From: Mycolicibacterium pulveris
Lineage (GTDB): Bacteria; Actinomycetota; Actinomycetes; Mycobacteriales; Mycobacteriaceae
Reading direction: 5' to 3'
Assembly (NCBI RefSeq): GCF_010725725.1
Contig: NZ_AP022599.1
Location: forward strand, 930,001 to 994,000
Length of the DNA stretch: 64,000 bases
Shown: positions 19,795 to 27,249 of the stretch, piece by piece
How positions within the stretch are numbered: the first letter of the stretch is position 1
How the letters are laid out: each line of letters starts with the position of its first letter
Program-made: the position numbers and the translations under genes
Notes under the pieces: generated by a model
The model's input: the letters and a program-made list of their open reading frames with translations, nothing else
What the model was told of the DNA's origin: nothing
The model's database searches: none

Positions 19795-20232
19795 TTACCG
19801 CGTCGGCGTCTCCACCGCCAGGATCGGCGGCGTCTCGAACTGCAGCATCGGCTCGGCGCGCACCCACTCGTCGGTCCTGATGACGAGGTCCTTCGCGGTG
19901 ACGGTGTAGGTGGCGCCGTCCTTCTGGGCGAAGAACTCGCCGGGCACGGTGGGTTCAGCGACGACGACCAACACCGCGTCGTCGCCGAGGCGGGCACCGC
20001 GGTACTCGTAGTGCCCCTCGGGCACCAGGCAGATCGCGACGAGCGACTGCGCCGTGCGCCCGAAGCTCACCGCCGAGCGCGGGGCGTCGCAACGCACGGA
20101 CGTGCCGATGAAACCGCGATCGTCGGTGGGATACGACGGCTGCGCGAGGGCCGTCGACGGCGCGACCGTCGTCGCCAGGCTCACGCCCACCGCCGCACCG
20201 AGGAGCAGCACCGCAGGCGTCACAGACACCAT
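19795..20232 (-). CDS. Secreted protein of unknown function
   Basis: A 145-residue protein with a clear signal peptide (about 1-31: [19 protein letters not shown], ending TALAQ). The mature part is rich in beta strands ([29 protein letters not shown]) and has two cysteines (VRCDAP and AICLV) that could form a disulfide. I do not recognise the family with certainty. It converges on the oxidoreductase (stops 5 bases apart) and is divergent from the FHA-ABC transporter. Confidence 0.7.
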   Translation of the reverse strand: MVSVTPAVLLLGAAVGVSLATTVAPSTALAQPSYPTDDRGFIGTSVRCDAPRSAVSFGRTAQSLVAICLVPEGHYEYRGARLGDDAVLVVVAEPTVPGEFFAQKDGATYTVTAKDLVIRTDEWVRAEPMLQFETPPILAVETPTR

Positions 20233-20282
20233 GACTCAGTGTCCCCATGAACCGGCGTCAATTCGCGGCGACGCGCCGCACC

Positions 20283-20310
20283 GGCCGTCAAGTCGGCGCA
20301 AATGACGGCC
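20283..20310. promoter_or_regulatory. Inverted repeat in the divergent promoter region
   Basis: GGCCGTCA (20283-20290) and TGACGGCC (20303-20310) are perfect inverted arms of eight bases with a 12-base spacer. They lie between the divergent secreted-protein and FHA-ABC genes, about 55 bases upstream of the -10 element of the latter. It may be an operator or only a chance hairpin in GC-rich DNA. Confidence 0.3.
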
Positions 20311-20364
20311 CGCAGCAGATCACCGACACCGCGCGGTGGACCATGCGCGTGACTGACTACCCGA

Positions 20365-20370
20365 TACAGT
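20365..20370 (+). promoter_or_regulatory. -10 element of a probable leaderless promoter
   Basis: TACAGT fits the mycobacterial TANNNT consensus and ends exactly 7 bases before the ATG at 20378. No ribosome binding site is present between them, so transcription probably starts at the A of the start codon. No convincing -35 box is visible. Confidence 0.5.
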
Positions 20371-20377
20371 TGTCGCG

Positions 20378-23038
20378 ATGTCCAATGTCGCCGGCCGTTC
20401 GGCTCCGACGAGCCGACCCGTCCCTCCCGCGCTGACCGTTCGCTACGACGGCTCGACACGAACCTTCGCGCCAGGCAACGACGTCGTCGTCGGCCGGGAC
20501 CTACGCGCCGACGTGCGCATCGCCCATCCGCTGATCTCCAGGGCGCACCTGGTGCTGCGGTTCGATCAGGGCCGGTGGGTCGCGATCGACAACGGCAGCC
20601 TCAACGGCATGTTCGTCAACAACCGGCGGGTGCCCATGGTCGACATCGCAGACGGGCTCAGCGTCAACATCGGCAACCCCGACGGCCCGCGGCTGACCTT
20701 CGAGGTCGGTCGCCACCAGGGCGCCGTGGGCCGCACGCCGACGACCGCGGTGCCGATCGCCACGCAGCGCCACGGCTCGGCGTCCTGGCCCAGCGCGGGA
20801 CCCCAGGTTTCGGGACCGCAGCACACCTCGCGGCCGCAGCCGGTGTATCCGACGGCACCGCAGCCGCCGCGGTATCCGACCGGCCCGCAGGCCCCCACCG
20901 GTGGCCCCACCACATACCCGCCCAGCACCCCGCAACCAGCGCGCCACGCGGCCCCACCCCCGCCGCCGCCGGTGTCATCGGCGTCGCTGGAGTCGGTGAC
21001 CGCGATGGGGCCGACGGCCGCGCCCCGCTCCAGCGAGGGCAACCTCGCCACGAGCATGCTGAAAATCCTGCGGCCGGGGCGGCCCGCCGATGCCGGGCTG
21101 CCGGGAGCCATCAAGATCGGCCGGGCCACCGACAACGACATCGTCGTGCCCGACGTGCTCGCGTCGCGCCACCACGCCACGTTGGTGCCCACCCCGGCGG
21201 GCACCGAGATCCGCGACAACCGCAGCATCAACGGCACGTTCGTCAACGGCTCCCGGGTCGAGACGGCGGTGCTGCACGAGGGCGACACCGTCACGATCGG
21301 CAACGTCGACCTGGTGTTCACCGGCGGCACGTTGGTCCGCCGCACCGAGACCGAGGCCGCCACCCGCACCGGCGGGCTGGAGGTGCACGGCGTCACCTGG
21401 ACGATCGAGAACGACAAGACGCTGCTGGAGAACATCTCGATCGCCGCGCGGCCCGGCACGCTGACCGCGGTGATCGGACCGTCGGGCGCGGGCAAGTCGA
21501 CGTTCGCCCGGTTGGTGGCCGGCTACACCCACCCCACGACGGGCACGGTGACGTTCGAAGGCCACAACATCCACGCCGAGTACGCCTCGCTGCGCTCCCG
21601 GATCGGGATGGTGCCGCAGGACGACGTGGTCCACGGCCAGCTGACCGTCAACCAGGCGCTGATGTATGCCGCCGAGTTGCGGCTGCCGCCCGACACCACC
21701 AAGGAAGACCGCGCCCAGGTCGTCGCGCAGGTGCTCGAGGAACTGGAGATGACCCGGCACGCCGACACCCGCGTGGACAAGCTCTCGGGTGGGCAGCGCA
21801 AGCGGGCGTCGGTGGCGCTCGAGCTGCTCACCGGCCCGTCGCTGCTGATCCTGGACGAGCCGACGTCGGGGCTGGACCCGGCGCTGGACCGCCAAGTCAT
21901 GACCATGCTGCGCCAACTCGCCGACGCCGGGCGGGTGGTGCTGGTCGTCACGCATTCGCTGACCTACCTCGACGTCTGCGATCAGGTGCTGCTGCTGGCG
22001 CCCGGCGGCAAGACGGCGTTCTACGGGCCGCCGAGCCAGATCGGCCCGTCCATGGGCACCACCAACTGGGCCGACATCTTCAGCGCGGTCGCCAACGATC
22101 CGGACGCGGCCAACCAGAGATTCCTGGCCCAGCACGGCCCGCCGCCACCGCCGCCGCCGACCGAGCAGCCGTCCGATCTCGGCAACCCGACCCGCACCAG
22201 CGTCACCCGCCAGTTCTCGACGATCGCGCGACGGCAGGTGCGGTTGGTGGTCTCTGACCGCGGCTATTTCGCGTTCCTGATGCTGTTGCCGTTCATCATG
22301 GGGGTGCTGTCGCTGTCGGTGCCCGGCGACGTCGGCTTCGGGGTGCCCGTGCCCGCGATCGAGGGCGGCGCGGCACCCAACGAGCCCGGTCAGATCCTGG
22401 TGATGCTCAACGTCGGCGCCATCTTCATGGGCACCGCGTTGACGATCCGCGCGCTGATCGGTGAGCGGGCCATCTTCCGCCGCGAGCAGGCGGTCGGATT
22501 GTCCACGACGGCATATCTATTGGCGAAGATCTTCGTGTTCACGGTCTTCGCGGTCGTTCAGTCGGCGATCGTCACGGTGATCGCGATCATCGGTAAGGGT
22601 TGGGGGCCAGGCGCGGTGGAGCGAGGCGCGCTGCTCGGCAACCGCAGCGTGGAGTTGTTCCTGGACATCGCGGTGACGACCGTGGCCGCGGCCATGGTCG
22701 GGCTGGCGTTGTCGGCGTTGGCGAAGTCCAACGAACAGATCATGCCGCTGTTGGTGGTGGCGATCATGTCGCAGCTGGTGTTCTCCGGCGGCATGATCCC
22801 GGTGACCGATCGCATCGCGCTCGACCAGATGTCTTGGTTCACCCCGGCGCGCTGGGGTTTTGCGGCGTCGGCCTCGACGATCGACCTGATCCGGCTGGTG
22901 CCGGGCCCGCTGACCCCCGACGATCGGCACTGGGAGCACTCGGCGGGCACCTGGCTGTTCGACATGGCGATGCTCGCCGTCATCTCCGTGGGCTACGCGT
23001 CGTTCGTGCGCTGGAAGATCCGCCTGAAAGGCGCTTGA
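20378..23038 (+). CDS. FHA-domain ABC transporter (Rv1747 type)
   Basis: An 886-residue fusion of regulator, ATPase and permease. FHA domain 1 is at about 36-100 (GRD, then ISRAHLVL and SLNGMFVN), and a Pro/Thr-rich linker runs over 111-225. FHA domain 2 is at about 246-312 (GRATDND, SRHHATL, SINGTFVN). The ABC ATPase has Walker A GPSGAGKST (368-376), signature LSGGQRKRAS and Walker B LLILDEPTSGLD. An ABC-2 membrane domain with about six helices follows. In M. tuberculosis the homologue is phosphorylated by the kinase PknF in this linker; Thr150 and Thr208 are threonines here too. No kinase gene is adjacent in this window. The exported substrate is unproven (cell-wall lipoglycans have been proposed). 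Confidence 0.92.
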   Translation: MSNVAGRSAPTSRPVPPALTVRYDGSTRTFAPGNDVVVGRDLRADVRIAHPLISRAHLVLRFDQGRWVAIDNGSLNGMFVNNRRVPMVDIADGLSVNIGNPDGPRLTFEVGRHQGAVGRTPTTAVPIATQRHGSASWPSAGPQVSGPQHTSRPQPVYPTAPQPPRYPTGPQAPTGGPTTYPPSTPQPARHAAPPPPPPVSSASLESVTAMGPTAAPRSSEGNLATSMLKILRPGRPADAGLPGAIKIGRATDNDIVVPDVLASRHHATLVPTPAGTEIRDNRSINGTFVNGSRVETAVLHEGDTVTIGNVDLVFTGGTLVRRTETEAATRTGGLEVHGVTWTIENDKTLLENISIAARPGTLTAVIGPSGAGKSTFARLVAGYTHPTTGTVTFEGHNIHAEYASLRSRIGMVPQDDVVHGQLTVNQALMYAAELRLPPDTTKEDRAQVVAQVLEELEMTRHADTRVDKLSGGQRKRASVALELLTGPSLLILDEPTSGLDPALDRQVMTMLRQLADAGRVVLVVTHSLTYLDVCDQVLLLAPGGKTAFYGPPSQIGPSMGTTNWADIFSAVANDPDAANQRFLAQHGPPPPPPPTEQPSDLGNPTRTSVTRQFSTIARRQVRLVVSDRGYFAFLMLLPFIMGVLSLSVPGDVGFGVPVPAIEGGAAPNEPGQILVMLNVGAIFMGTALTIRALIGERAIFRREQAVGLSTTAYLLAKIFVFTVFAVVQSAIVTVIAIIGKGWGPGAVERGALLGNRSVELFLDIAVTTVAAAMVGLALSALAKSNEQIMPLLVVAIMSQLVFSGGMIPVTDRIALDQMSWFTPARWGFAASASTIDLIRLVPGPLTPDDRHWEHSAGTWLFDMAMLAVISVGYASFVRWKIRLKGA

Positions 23039-23123
23039 TCACCGAAAATCGCACAGGGTTGGCCGACAGTGTTAGCGTGTAACCTTCACAACAGGGCTCG
23101 GGGAATGGTGGAAGGTATACCGC

Positions 23124-23465
23124 ATGTTGTCGACGACACGACTGGCTTTGGCCTCTGGCAGTGTGGCTTTGATGCTGGCCGGTGCCGGCGTGGGGGCCGG
23201 AATCGCGGCCGCGCAGCCAGACATTGACACCATCATCTACTCGAAATGCACCTACTCACAGGTCGTTGCGGCGCTCAACGCCGAATCACCTGAGCTCGCC
23301 ACCCAGCTGCAGTCGGCCCCTGCGGCCACCGGCTGGCTGCAGGCGCTGGTCGCCGCGGGGCCCGAGACCCGTCGCGGCATGGTCGCGCAGGCTCAGGCGA
23401 CGCCGGGCGTGGAGCAGTTCACCCCGATCATCATGCGGGTGGCCAACAGCTGCAGCAACTTCTGA
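23124..23465 (+). CDS. Small secreted hemophore-like protein
   Basis: A 113-residue protein with a signal peptide (about 1-30, ending IAAAQP) and an all-helical mature domain. The two cysteines (SKCTYSQV and NSCSNF) probably form a disulfide. Size, Cys placement and the VVAALNAESPELATQL helix match the mycobacterial hemophore-related (Rv0203-like) family, some of whose members bind heme outside the cell. No heme ligand can be named from sequence. Its stop is 12 bases from the stop of the convergent flavohemoglobin gene. Confidence 0.7.
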   Translation: MLSTTRLALASGSVALMLAGAGVGAGIAAAQPDIDTIIYSKCTYSQVVAALNAESPELATQLQSAPAATGWLQALVAAGPETRRGMVAQAQATPGVEQFTPIIMRVANSCSNF

Positions 23466-23476
23466 GCGCAGCCGCC

Positions 23477-24703
23477 TCAGGACAACAGCCAGTCGTTGGG
23501 CGAGAACAACTCGCTGTGGATCTGCGCTGTGCGCACCCCCCGTGCGAGCAGTTGGGTGCGCACCGCCTGCACGAAACCGTTGTTGCCGCATAGGTAGACG
23601 TCGGCCCCGGCGGACAGTGTGACGTCGTCCAGTCGCAACAACCCGGGATGCACTCCGGGCTGGTCGCCGGTCATGCCGTCCTCGTACCAGATGTCGAGCG
23701 TGCTTTGGGGCAGTGCGGCGAGCAGTTCGCGCTGCCGTTCCCGCAGCGGATGGCTCTGATCGGAGCGGTCGGCGTGGAGCACCTGCACCGGGGTGTCGGG
23801 CGCCTCGGCGGCGAGAAATTCCAACAACCCGATCATCGGGGTGATCCCGATGCCCGCGGAGATCAGAACCACCGGACGGCCGTCCGCGGGTGCGGGCAGG
23901 TCGCCGAACGGCACGGTGACGTCGAGGATGTCGCCGACGCACACGTTCGCGGCGATCCAGGTGGAGACCTCGCCGGCCGGCTGGTCGGCGGTGGCGTCCA
24001 ACGGTTTGACCGCGAACGTCAGCTCCGTCGTTCCCGGCGCGTTGACGAGGCTGTACTGGCGCAGCTGCCGGGCCCCGTCGGGCATCGTGACACCCACCGA
24101 AACATACTGTCCCGGCGAGAATCCCGTGAACGGCGCGCCGTCGGCGCGGACCGTCAACAACACCGCGCCGGATGGATCGTCGACCCGGGAGACAACGCGG
24201 GCGCGCCGGTACACATCTCCGTCGCACACCCCCGCCGCGGCGTAGAGTTCACGCTCCAGATCGATCAGCGTCTGCGCCATGATCCAGTACACCCGATCCC
24301 ATGCGGCGGCCACCTCCTCGGTCACCGTCTCGGTTCCCAGCACCGCGACGATCGCGGCGAACAAGTTGTCGTGCACGATCGGGTACTGATCGGCGGTGAC
24401 GCCCAGCGACGCGTGCTTGTGCCCGATCCGCGACAACAGTTCGGCGGGGTGCGGAAGTTCGGGGTCGACGAGGTGGGCGGCGAACGTGGCGATCGACGCG
24501 GCCAACGCCCGCTGCTGTGCGCCCTGGGCCTGGTTGCCCCGGTTGAACAGATTGCGCAGCAGTTCGGGGTGGTTCTCGAACATCAGCCGGTAGAACTCCG
24601 CGGTGATCTCATCGATGTGCGCACCGATCAGTGGCAGCGTCGCGGACACGATCTCGGCGTGCTGCGGTTCCAGCTCGAGTGGGGCAGCGGCAATTGCGGT
24701 CAT
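23477..24703 (-). CDS. hmp: Flavohemoglobin (nitric oxide dioxygenase)
   Basis: A 408-residue cytosolic enzyme that oxidises nitric oxide to nitrate with O2 and NAD(P)H. The globin domain (1-140) keeps the distal Tyr B10 (Y38 in FYRLMF), Gln E7 (Q58) and proximal His (H97 in HKHASLGV). The FAD domain has RQYSLVNAPG, and the NAD domain has VLISAGIGITPMIGLL and DVYLCGNNGFV. It overlaps the nsrR stop by four bases (start at 24703, nsrR end at 24700). Regulator and detoxifying enzyme therefore form one operon, which confirms a nitric-oxide role. Confidence 0.95.
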   Translation of the reverse strand: MTAIAAAPLELEPQHAEIVSATLPLIGAHIDEITAEFYRLMFENHPELLRNLFNRGNQAQGAQQRALAASIATFAAHLVDPELPHPAELLSRIGHKHASLGVTADQYPIVHDNLFAAIVAVLGTETVTEEVAAAWDRVYWIMAQTLIDLERELYAAAGVCDGDVYRRARVVSRVDDPSGAVLLTVRADGAPFTGFSPGQYVSVGVTMPDGARQLRQYSLVNAPGTTELTFAVKPLDATADQPAGEVSTWIAANVCVGDILDVTVPFGDLPAPADGRPVVLISAGIGITPMIGLLEFLAAEAPDTPVQVLHADRSDQSHPLRERQRELLAALPQSTLDIWYEDGMTGDQPGVHPGLLRLDDVTLSAGADVYLCGNNGFVQAVRTQLLARGVRTAQIHSELFSPNDWLLS

Positions 24704-25182
24704 CGGGCGGTCCTTTCGCTGAGTTGACGGCCGGGCTGGTGCCCGTTCCGGGACTGCGGCCCAGAGATCACAAGAAGTCCTGTGTCCCTGGTCAAATCAC
24801 TGACGGTGTACTGGTCCAGCTCGCGATAGAACGCTTCTTTGGCCGCCACCAGAACGCGCCGCATCCGACATGCCGGCACCAATGGGCACGGCTCGGCGCC
24901 ATCGCATTCGATGACTTCCCTGTCGCCCTCCAGGCGCCGCACGAGCCAGCCCACCGACGCCTGGCGTCCCGCGTCGGTGAGGGTCAGCCCACCGATCCGC
25001 CCGCGCCGCGCCTGCACCATGCCGAGCTCGGCCAGCCGGGCCACGGCCTTGGCGACGTGGTGCTCGGAGGCGTTGGCGCCGACGGCGATCGAGCGAGTGG
25101 TGATCCGCTGGTCCCCGGCTTCGCCGGCGGCCAGCAGCATCATGGTGCGTAGGCCGAGGTCGGTGAACCGGGTCAGCTGCAT
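24700..25182 (-). CDS. nsrR: NsrR-type Rrf2 family nitric-oxide-sensing repressor
   Basis: A 160-residue DNA-binding repressor. A winged helix-turn-helix occupies about 1-75 (ITTRSIAVGANASEHHVAKAV). Three cysteines at 93, 99 and 105 (C-x5-C-x5-C) are the ligands of the [4Fe-4S] cluster in NsrR, and the same numbering is reported for the Streptomyces protein. Nitric oxide damages the cluster and releases the DNA. The gene is first in an operon with hmp. It has no ribosome binding site; a palindrome lies directly on the start codon, consistent with a leaderless autoregulated transcript. Confidence 0.93.
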   Translation of the reverse strand: MQLTRFTDLGLRTMMLLAAGEAGDQRITTRSIAVGANASEHHVAKAVARLAELGMVQARRGRIGGLTLTDAGRQASVGWLVRRLEGDREVIECDGAEPCPLVPACRMRRVLVAAKEAFYRELDQYTVSDLTRDTGLLVISGPQSRNGHQPGRQLSERTAR

Positions 25183-25198
25183 ACTACGGACCGTAGTA
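25182..25198. promoter_or_regulatory. Palindromic operator over the nsrR-hmp promoter
   Basis: TACTACGGACCGTAGTA is a perfect 8-1-8 inverted repeat. On the minus strand it contains TACGGT, a TANNNT-type -10 element that ends 7 bases before the ATG of nsrR, the spacing of a leaderless promoter. A protein bound here would cover the -10 box and start site. NsrR itself is the natural candidate. Confidence 0.75.
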
Positions 25199-25297
25199 AT
25201 TCGGCATGTCCGAGGCGACCTTTGCGGATGTGTGCTTGAACACCCCGTCGCGTGCGGTTTTTTGATCAGCGGTTATGGGCTCTTCGGCGCGGCGACG

Positions 25298-25861
25298 TCA
25301 GCCGCCCTGGATGTCCAGGCCGTGTGCGGCGGCGTAGGCCAAGGCCTGGTCGACGTCGATTTTCGCGCCGCGCACGGTGGCGGTGGTCCACAGCGTCGGG
25401 TCGATGCGCGCGCCACGCAGATCGACCTCGTCCAGCCGGGCGTTCTGCACCCGCGCCCCGGCCAGGTCGGCCCCGCGCAGCACCGCCTTGCGCAGATCGG
25501 CGTCCACCAGCCCGGCTTCCCGCAGCCGACAGCCGGAGAGGTCGACCCCGCGCAGATCGCATCCGCCCAAAACGGCCAGCGTGAAGTCGACGTCGTCCAG
25601 CATCAGCGGCCGTAACCGGGCGTGGGTGAACACCGAACCGAGCATGCTGCACTGCCGAAAACTGCTGTGGTGCAGGATTGCTCGCTCAAAGGTGCAGTTA
25701 CGGAATGCCGAACCGACGTGCACGGATTCGGTCAGGTCCACACCGCGGAAGTCGCACTCGTCGAACACCACGCGATCGGTCCGTAACCGGCTGAGGTCTT
25801 CGTCGCGGAAGTCGTGGCCGATGAATTCTCGTTCGGCCCAGACTGTTTCGTCGGTATCCAC
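25298..25861 (-). CDS. mfpA: Pentapeptide repeat protein MfpA (DNA gyrase-interacting)
   Basis: A 187-residue protein made of A(D/N)LXX-type pentapeptides such as CDLRG, VDLSG, ADLRK and ADLAG, folding as a right-handed quadrilateral beta helix that mimics DNA. MfpA binds gyrase and lowers quinolone susceptibility in mycobacteria. The start is a GTG (complement of 25859-25861) that abuts the TGA stop of the GTPase gene. It is thus the last gene of a five-gene conservon. Length is close to the M. tuberculosis protein (Rv3361c, about 183 residues). Confidence 0.93.
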   Translation of the reverse strand: MDTDETVWAEREFIGHDFRDEDLSRLRTDRVVFDECDFRGVDLTESVHVGSAFRNCTFERAILHHSSFRQCSMLGSVFTHARLRPLMLDDVDFTLAVLGGCDLRGVDLSGCRLREAGLVDADLRKAVLRGADLAGARVQNARLDEVDLRGARIDPTLWTTATVRGAKIDVDQALAYAAAHGLDIQGG

Positions 25862-26467
25862 TCAGCCGGGCGAAGCCGTGAGGCTGTTGAGGGCGTATTC
25901 GGTGACGGTGATCAGCGCTGACCGGGCGGAGGTTCGGTCGCGGGCGTCGATATTGATCATCGGGATCCGATCGGACAACGCCAGTGCCTTGCGCACTGCG
26001 GCGATGGGATACCTTGGTGCGCCATCGAATTGGTTGATCGCGATGATGAACGGCAGCTTGCGTGCCTCGAAGAAGTCGACCGCGGCGAAGCTGTCGGCGA
26101 GGCGGCGGACATCGACCAGGATGACGGCGCCGATCGCACCGGCCACCAGGTCGTCCCACATGAACCAGAACCTGCGCTGCCCCGGGGTCCCGAACAGATA
26201 CAGCACCAGATCCTCGGCCAGCGTGATCCGACCGAAGTCCATCGCCACGGTGGTGGTGTTCTTGTCCGGGGTGGCATCGAGGCCGTCGACGCCCGCCGAG
26301 GCGTTGGTGACCAGCGCTTCGGTCCGCAGCGGCATGATCTCGGAGACCGCCCCGACAAACGTCGTCTTGCCCGCGCCGAACCCGCCGGAGATGACGATCT
26401 TGGTGGAAGCGGATGAGCGCCCGCCGCCGGCCGCGGCGTGGCGACCCTCAGAGTGCCCTAAGGCCAC
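25862..26467 (-). CDS. mfpB: Conservon small GTP-binding protein (MfpB/CvnD type)
   Basis: A 201-residue Ras-like GTPase. The P-loop is GGFGAGKTT (about 28-36). TTVAMDFGRI and LFGTPGQRRFWFMW correspond to switch I and II; the GTPGQ glutamine is present. AINQFDGAP stands in for the NKxD motif. In mycobacteria this protein interacts with MfpA and modulates its gyrase effect. It overlaps the DUF742 gene by 20 bases and abuts mfpA. Confidence 0.93.
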   Translation of the reverse strand: MALGHSEGRHAAAGGGRSSASTKIVISGGFGAGKTTFVGAVSEIMPLRTEALVTNASAGVDGLDATPDKNTTTVAMDFGRITLAEDLVLYLFGTPGQRRFWFMWDDLVAGAIGAVILVDVRRLADSFAAVDFFEARKLPFIIAINQFDGAPRYPIAAVRKALALSDRIPMINIDARDRTSARSALITVTEYALNSLTASPG

Positions 26468-26819
26468 GCAGCGTCCTTCCTATCAGTTCGCGCCGTTCGT
26501 CCAGGGTCGCCGCACCGTCGAGGGTGGTGTGCACCCGCAGATACCCCTGCGTCACGAGATCACCGATCAACACCCGCGCCACACCAAGCGGCAAGGATAG
26601 CCGCGCGGCGATCTCGGCGACCGACGGGTACTCACTGCACAGCCTCAGGATCTGTCCCCGCACATCGTTTCCCGGCCACTGCACGGGCTTCTCGTCGGGC
26701 AAGGTCTCGATCGGCGCCTCCAGCGGCAGATGGACCGTCGGATCGGTGCGCCCGGCCGTCAGGATGTAGGGCCGTACCAGACTCGGCTCGGCGTCGGCAT
26801 CCCGCTCCCAGTAGTCCAT
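26448..26819 (-). CDS. DUF742 conservon protein (CvnC type)
   Basis: A 123-residue protein with the usual SLVRPYILTAGRT opening and a C-terminal winged-helix-like part (ILRLCSEYPSVAEIAARLSL, LIGDLVTQGYLRVH). DUF742 proteins occur only in conservons, between the roadblock protein and the GTPase; their role is unknown, possibly as an adaptor or DNA-binding partner. It overlaps the GTPase gene by 20 bases and follows the roadblock gene after 7 bases. Confidence 0.9.
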   Translation of the reverse strand: MDYWERDADAEPSLVRPYILTAGRTDPTVHLPLEAPIETLPDEKPVQWPGNDVRGQILRLCSEYPSVAEIAARLSLPLGVARVLIGDLVTQGYLRVHTTLDGAATLDERRELIGRTLRGLRAL

Positions 26820-26826
26820 ACGCCGC

Positions 26827-27249
26827 TCACGAATGCGTGGGTGCGCGCCGCCGTCCCGACTGCACCACGGAACCCACCCGTTCCACCAATATCGCCATCT
26901 CGTAACCGATTTGGCCGATGTCGCAGTTGCGCGTCGCCAGCGTCGCCAGGTTGGAGCCGTCGCCCACCCGCATCAGCAGCAGGTAGCCGTGCTCCATCTC
27001 GACCACCGACTGCAACACGTGGCCGCCGTCGAACAGCTGCGCGGCGCCCGTCGACAGGCTGGCCAGCCCCGAGGTCACGGCGGCGAGCTGGTCGGCGCGC
27101 TCGGTCGGGATGTGCTCGCTGGCCGCCATCAGCAGGCCGTCCGCGGACACCAGCACCGCGTGCGACACCCCCGACACTTCCCTGGCGAATTTGGAGACCA
27201 GCCAATCGAGCGAGTCGCGCTGCGTCGAACGCGGCGGCAGATCGGTCAT
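26827..27249 (-). CDS. Roadblock/LC7 domain protein (CvnB type)
   Basis: A 140-residue cytosolic protein with a single roadblock/LC7 fold (about 10-120: [48 protein letters not shown]). In bacteria such proteins commonly regulate small GTPases, here presumably MfpB. Its ATG overlaps the stop of the histidine kinase gene by four bases (27246-27249), indicating tight coupling. Confidence 0.9.
   Translation of the reverse strand: MTDLPPRSTQRDSLDWLVSKFAREVSGVSHAVLVSADGLLMAASEHIPTERADQLAAVTSGLASLSTGAAQLFDGGHVLQSVVEMEHGYLLLMRVGDGSNLATLATRNCDIGQIGYEMAILVERVGSVVQSGRRRAPTHS

Noticed and set aside
18552..19997. Open frame upstream of folD on the minus strand
   Set aside because: It is antisense to the OYE-type gene and rich in Arg/Gly/His, as shadows are; FolD homologues start near 18551.
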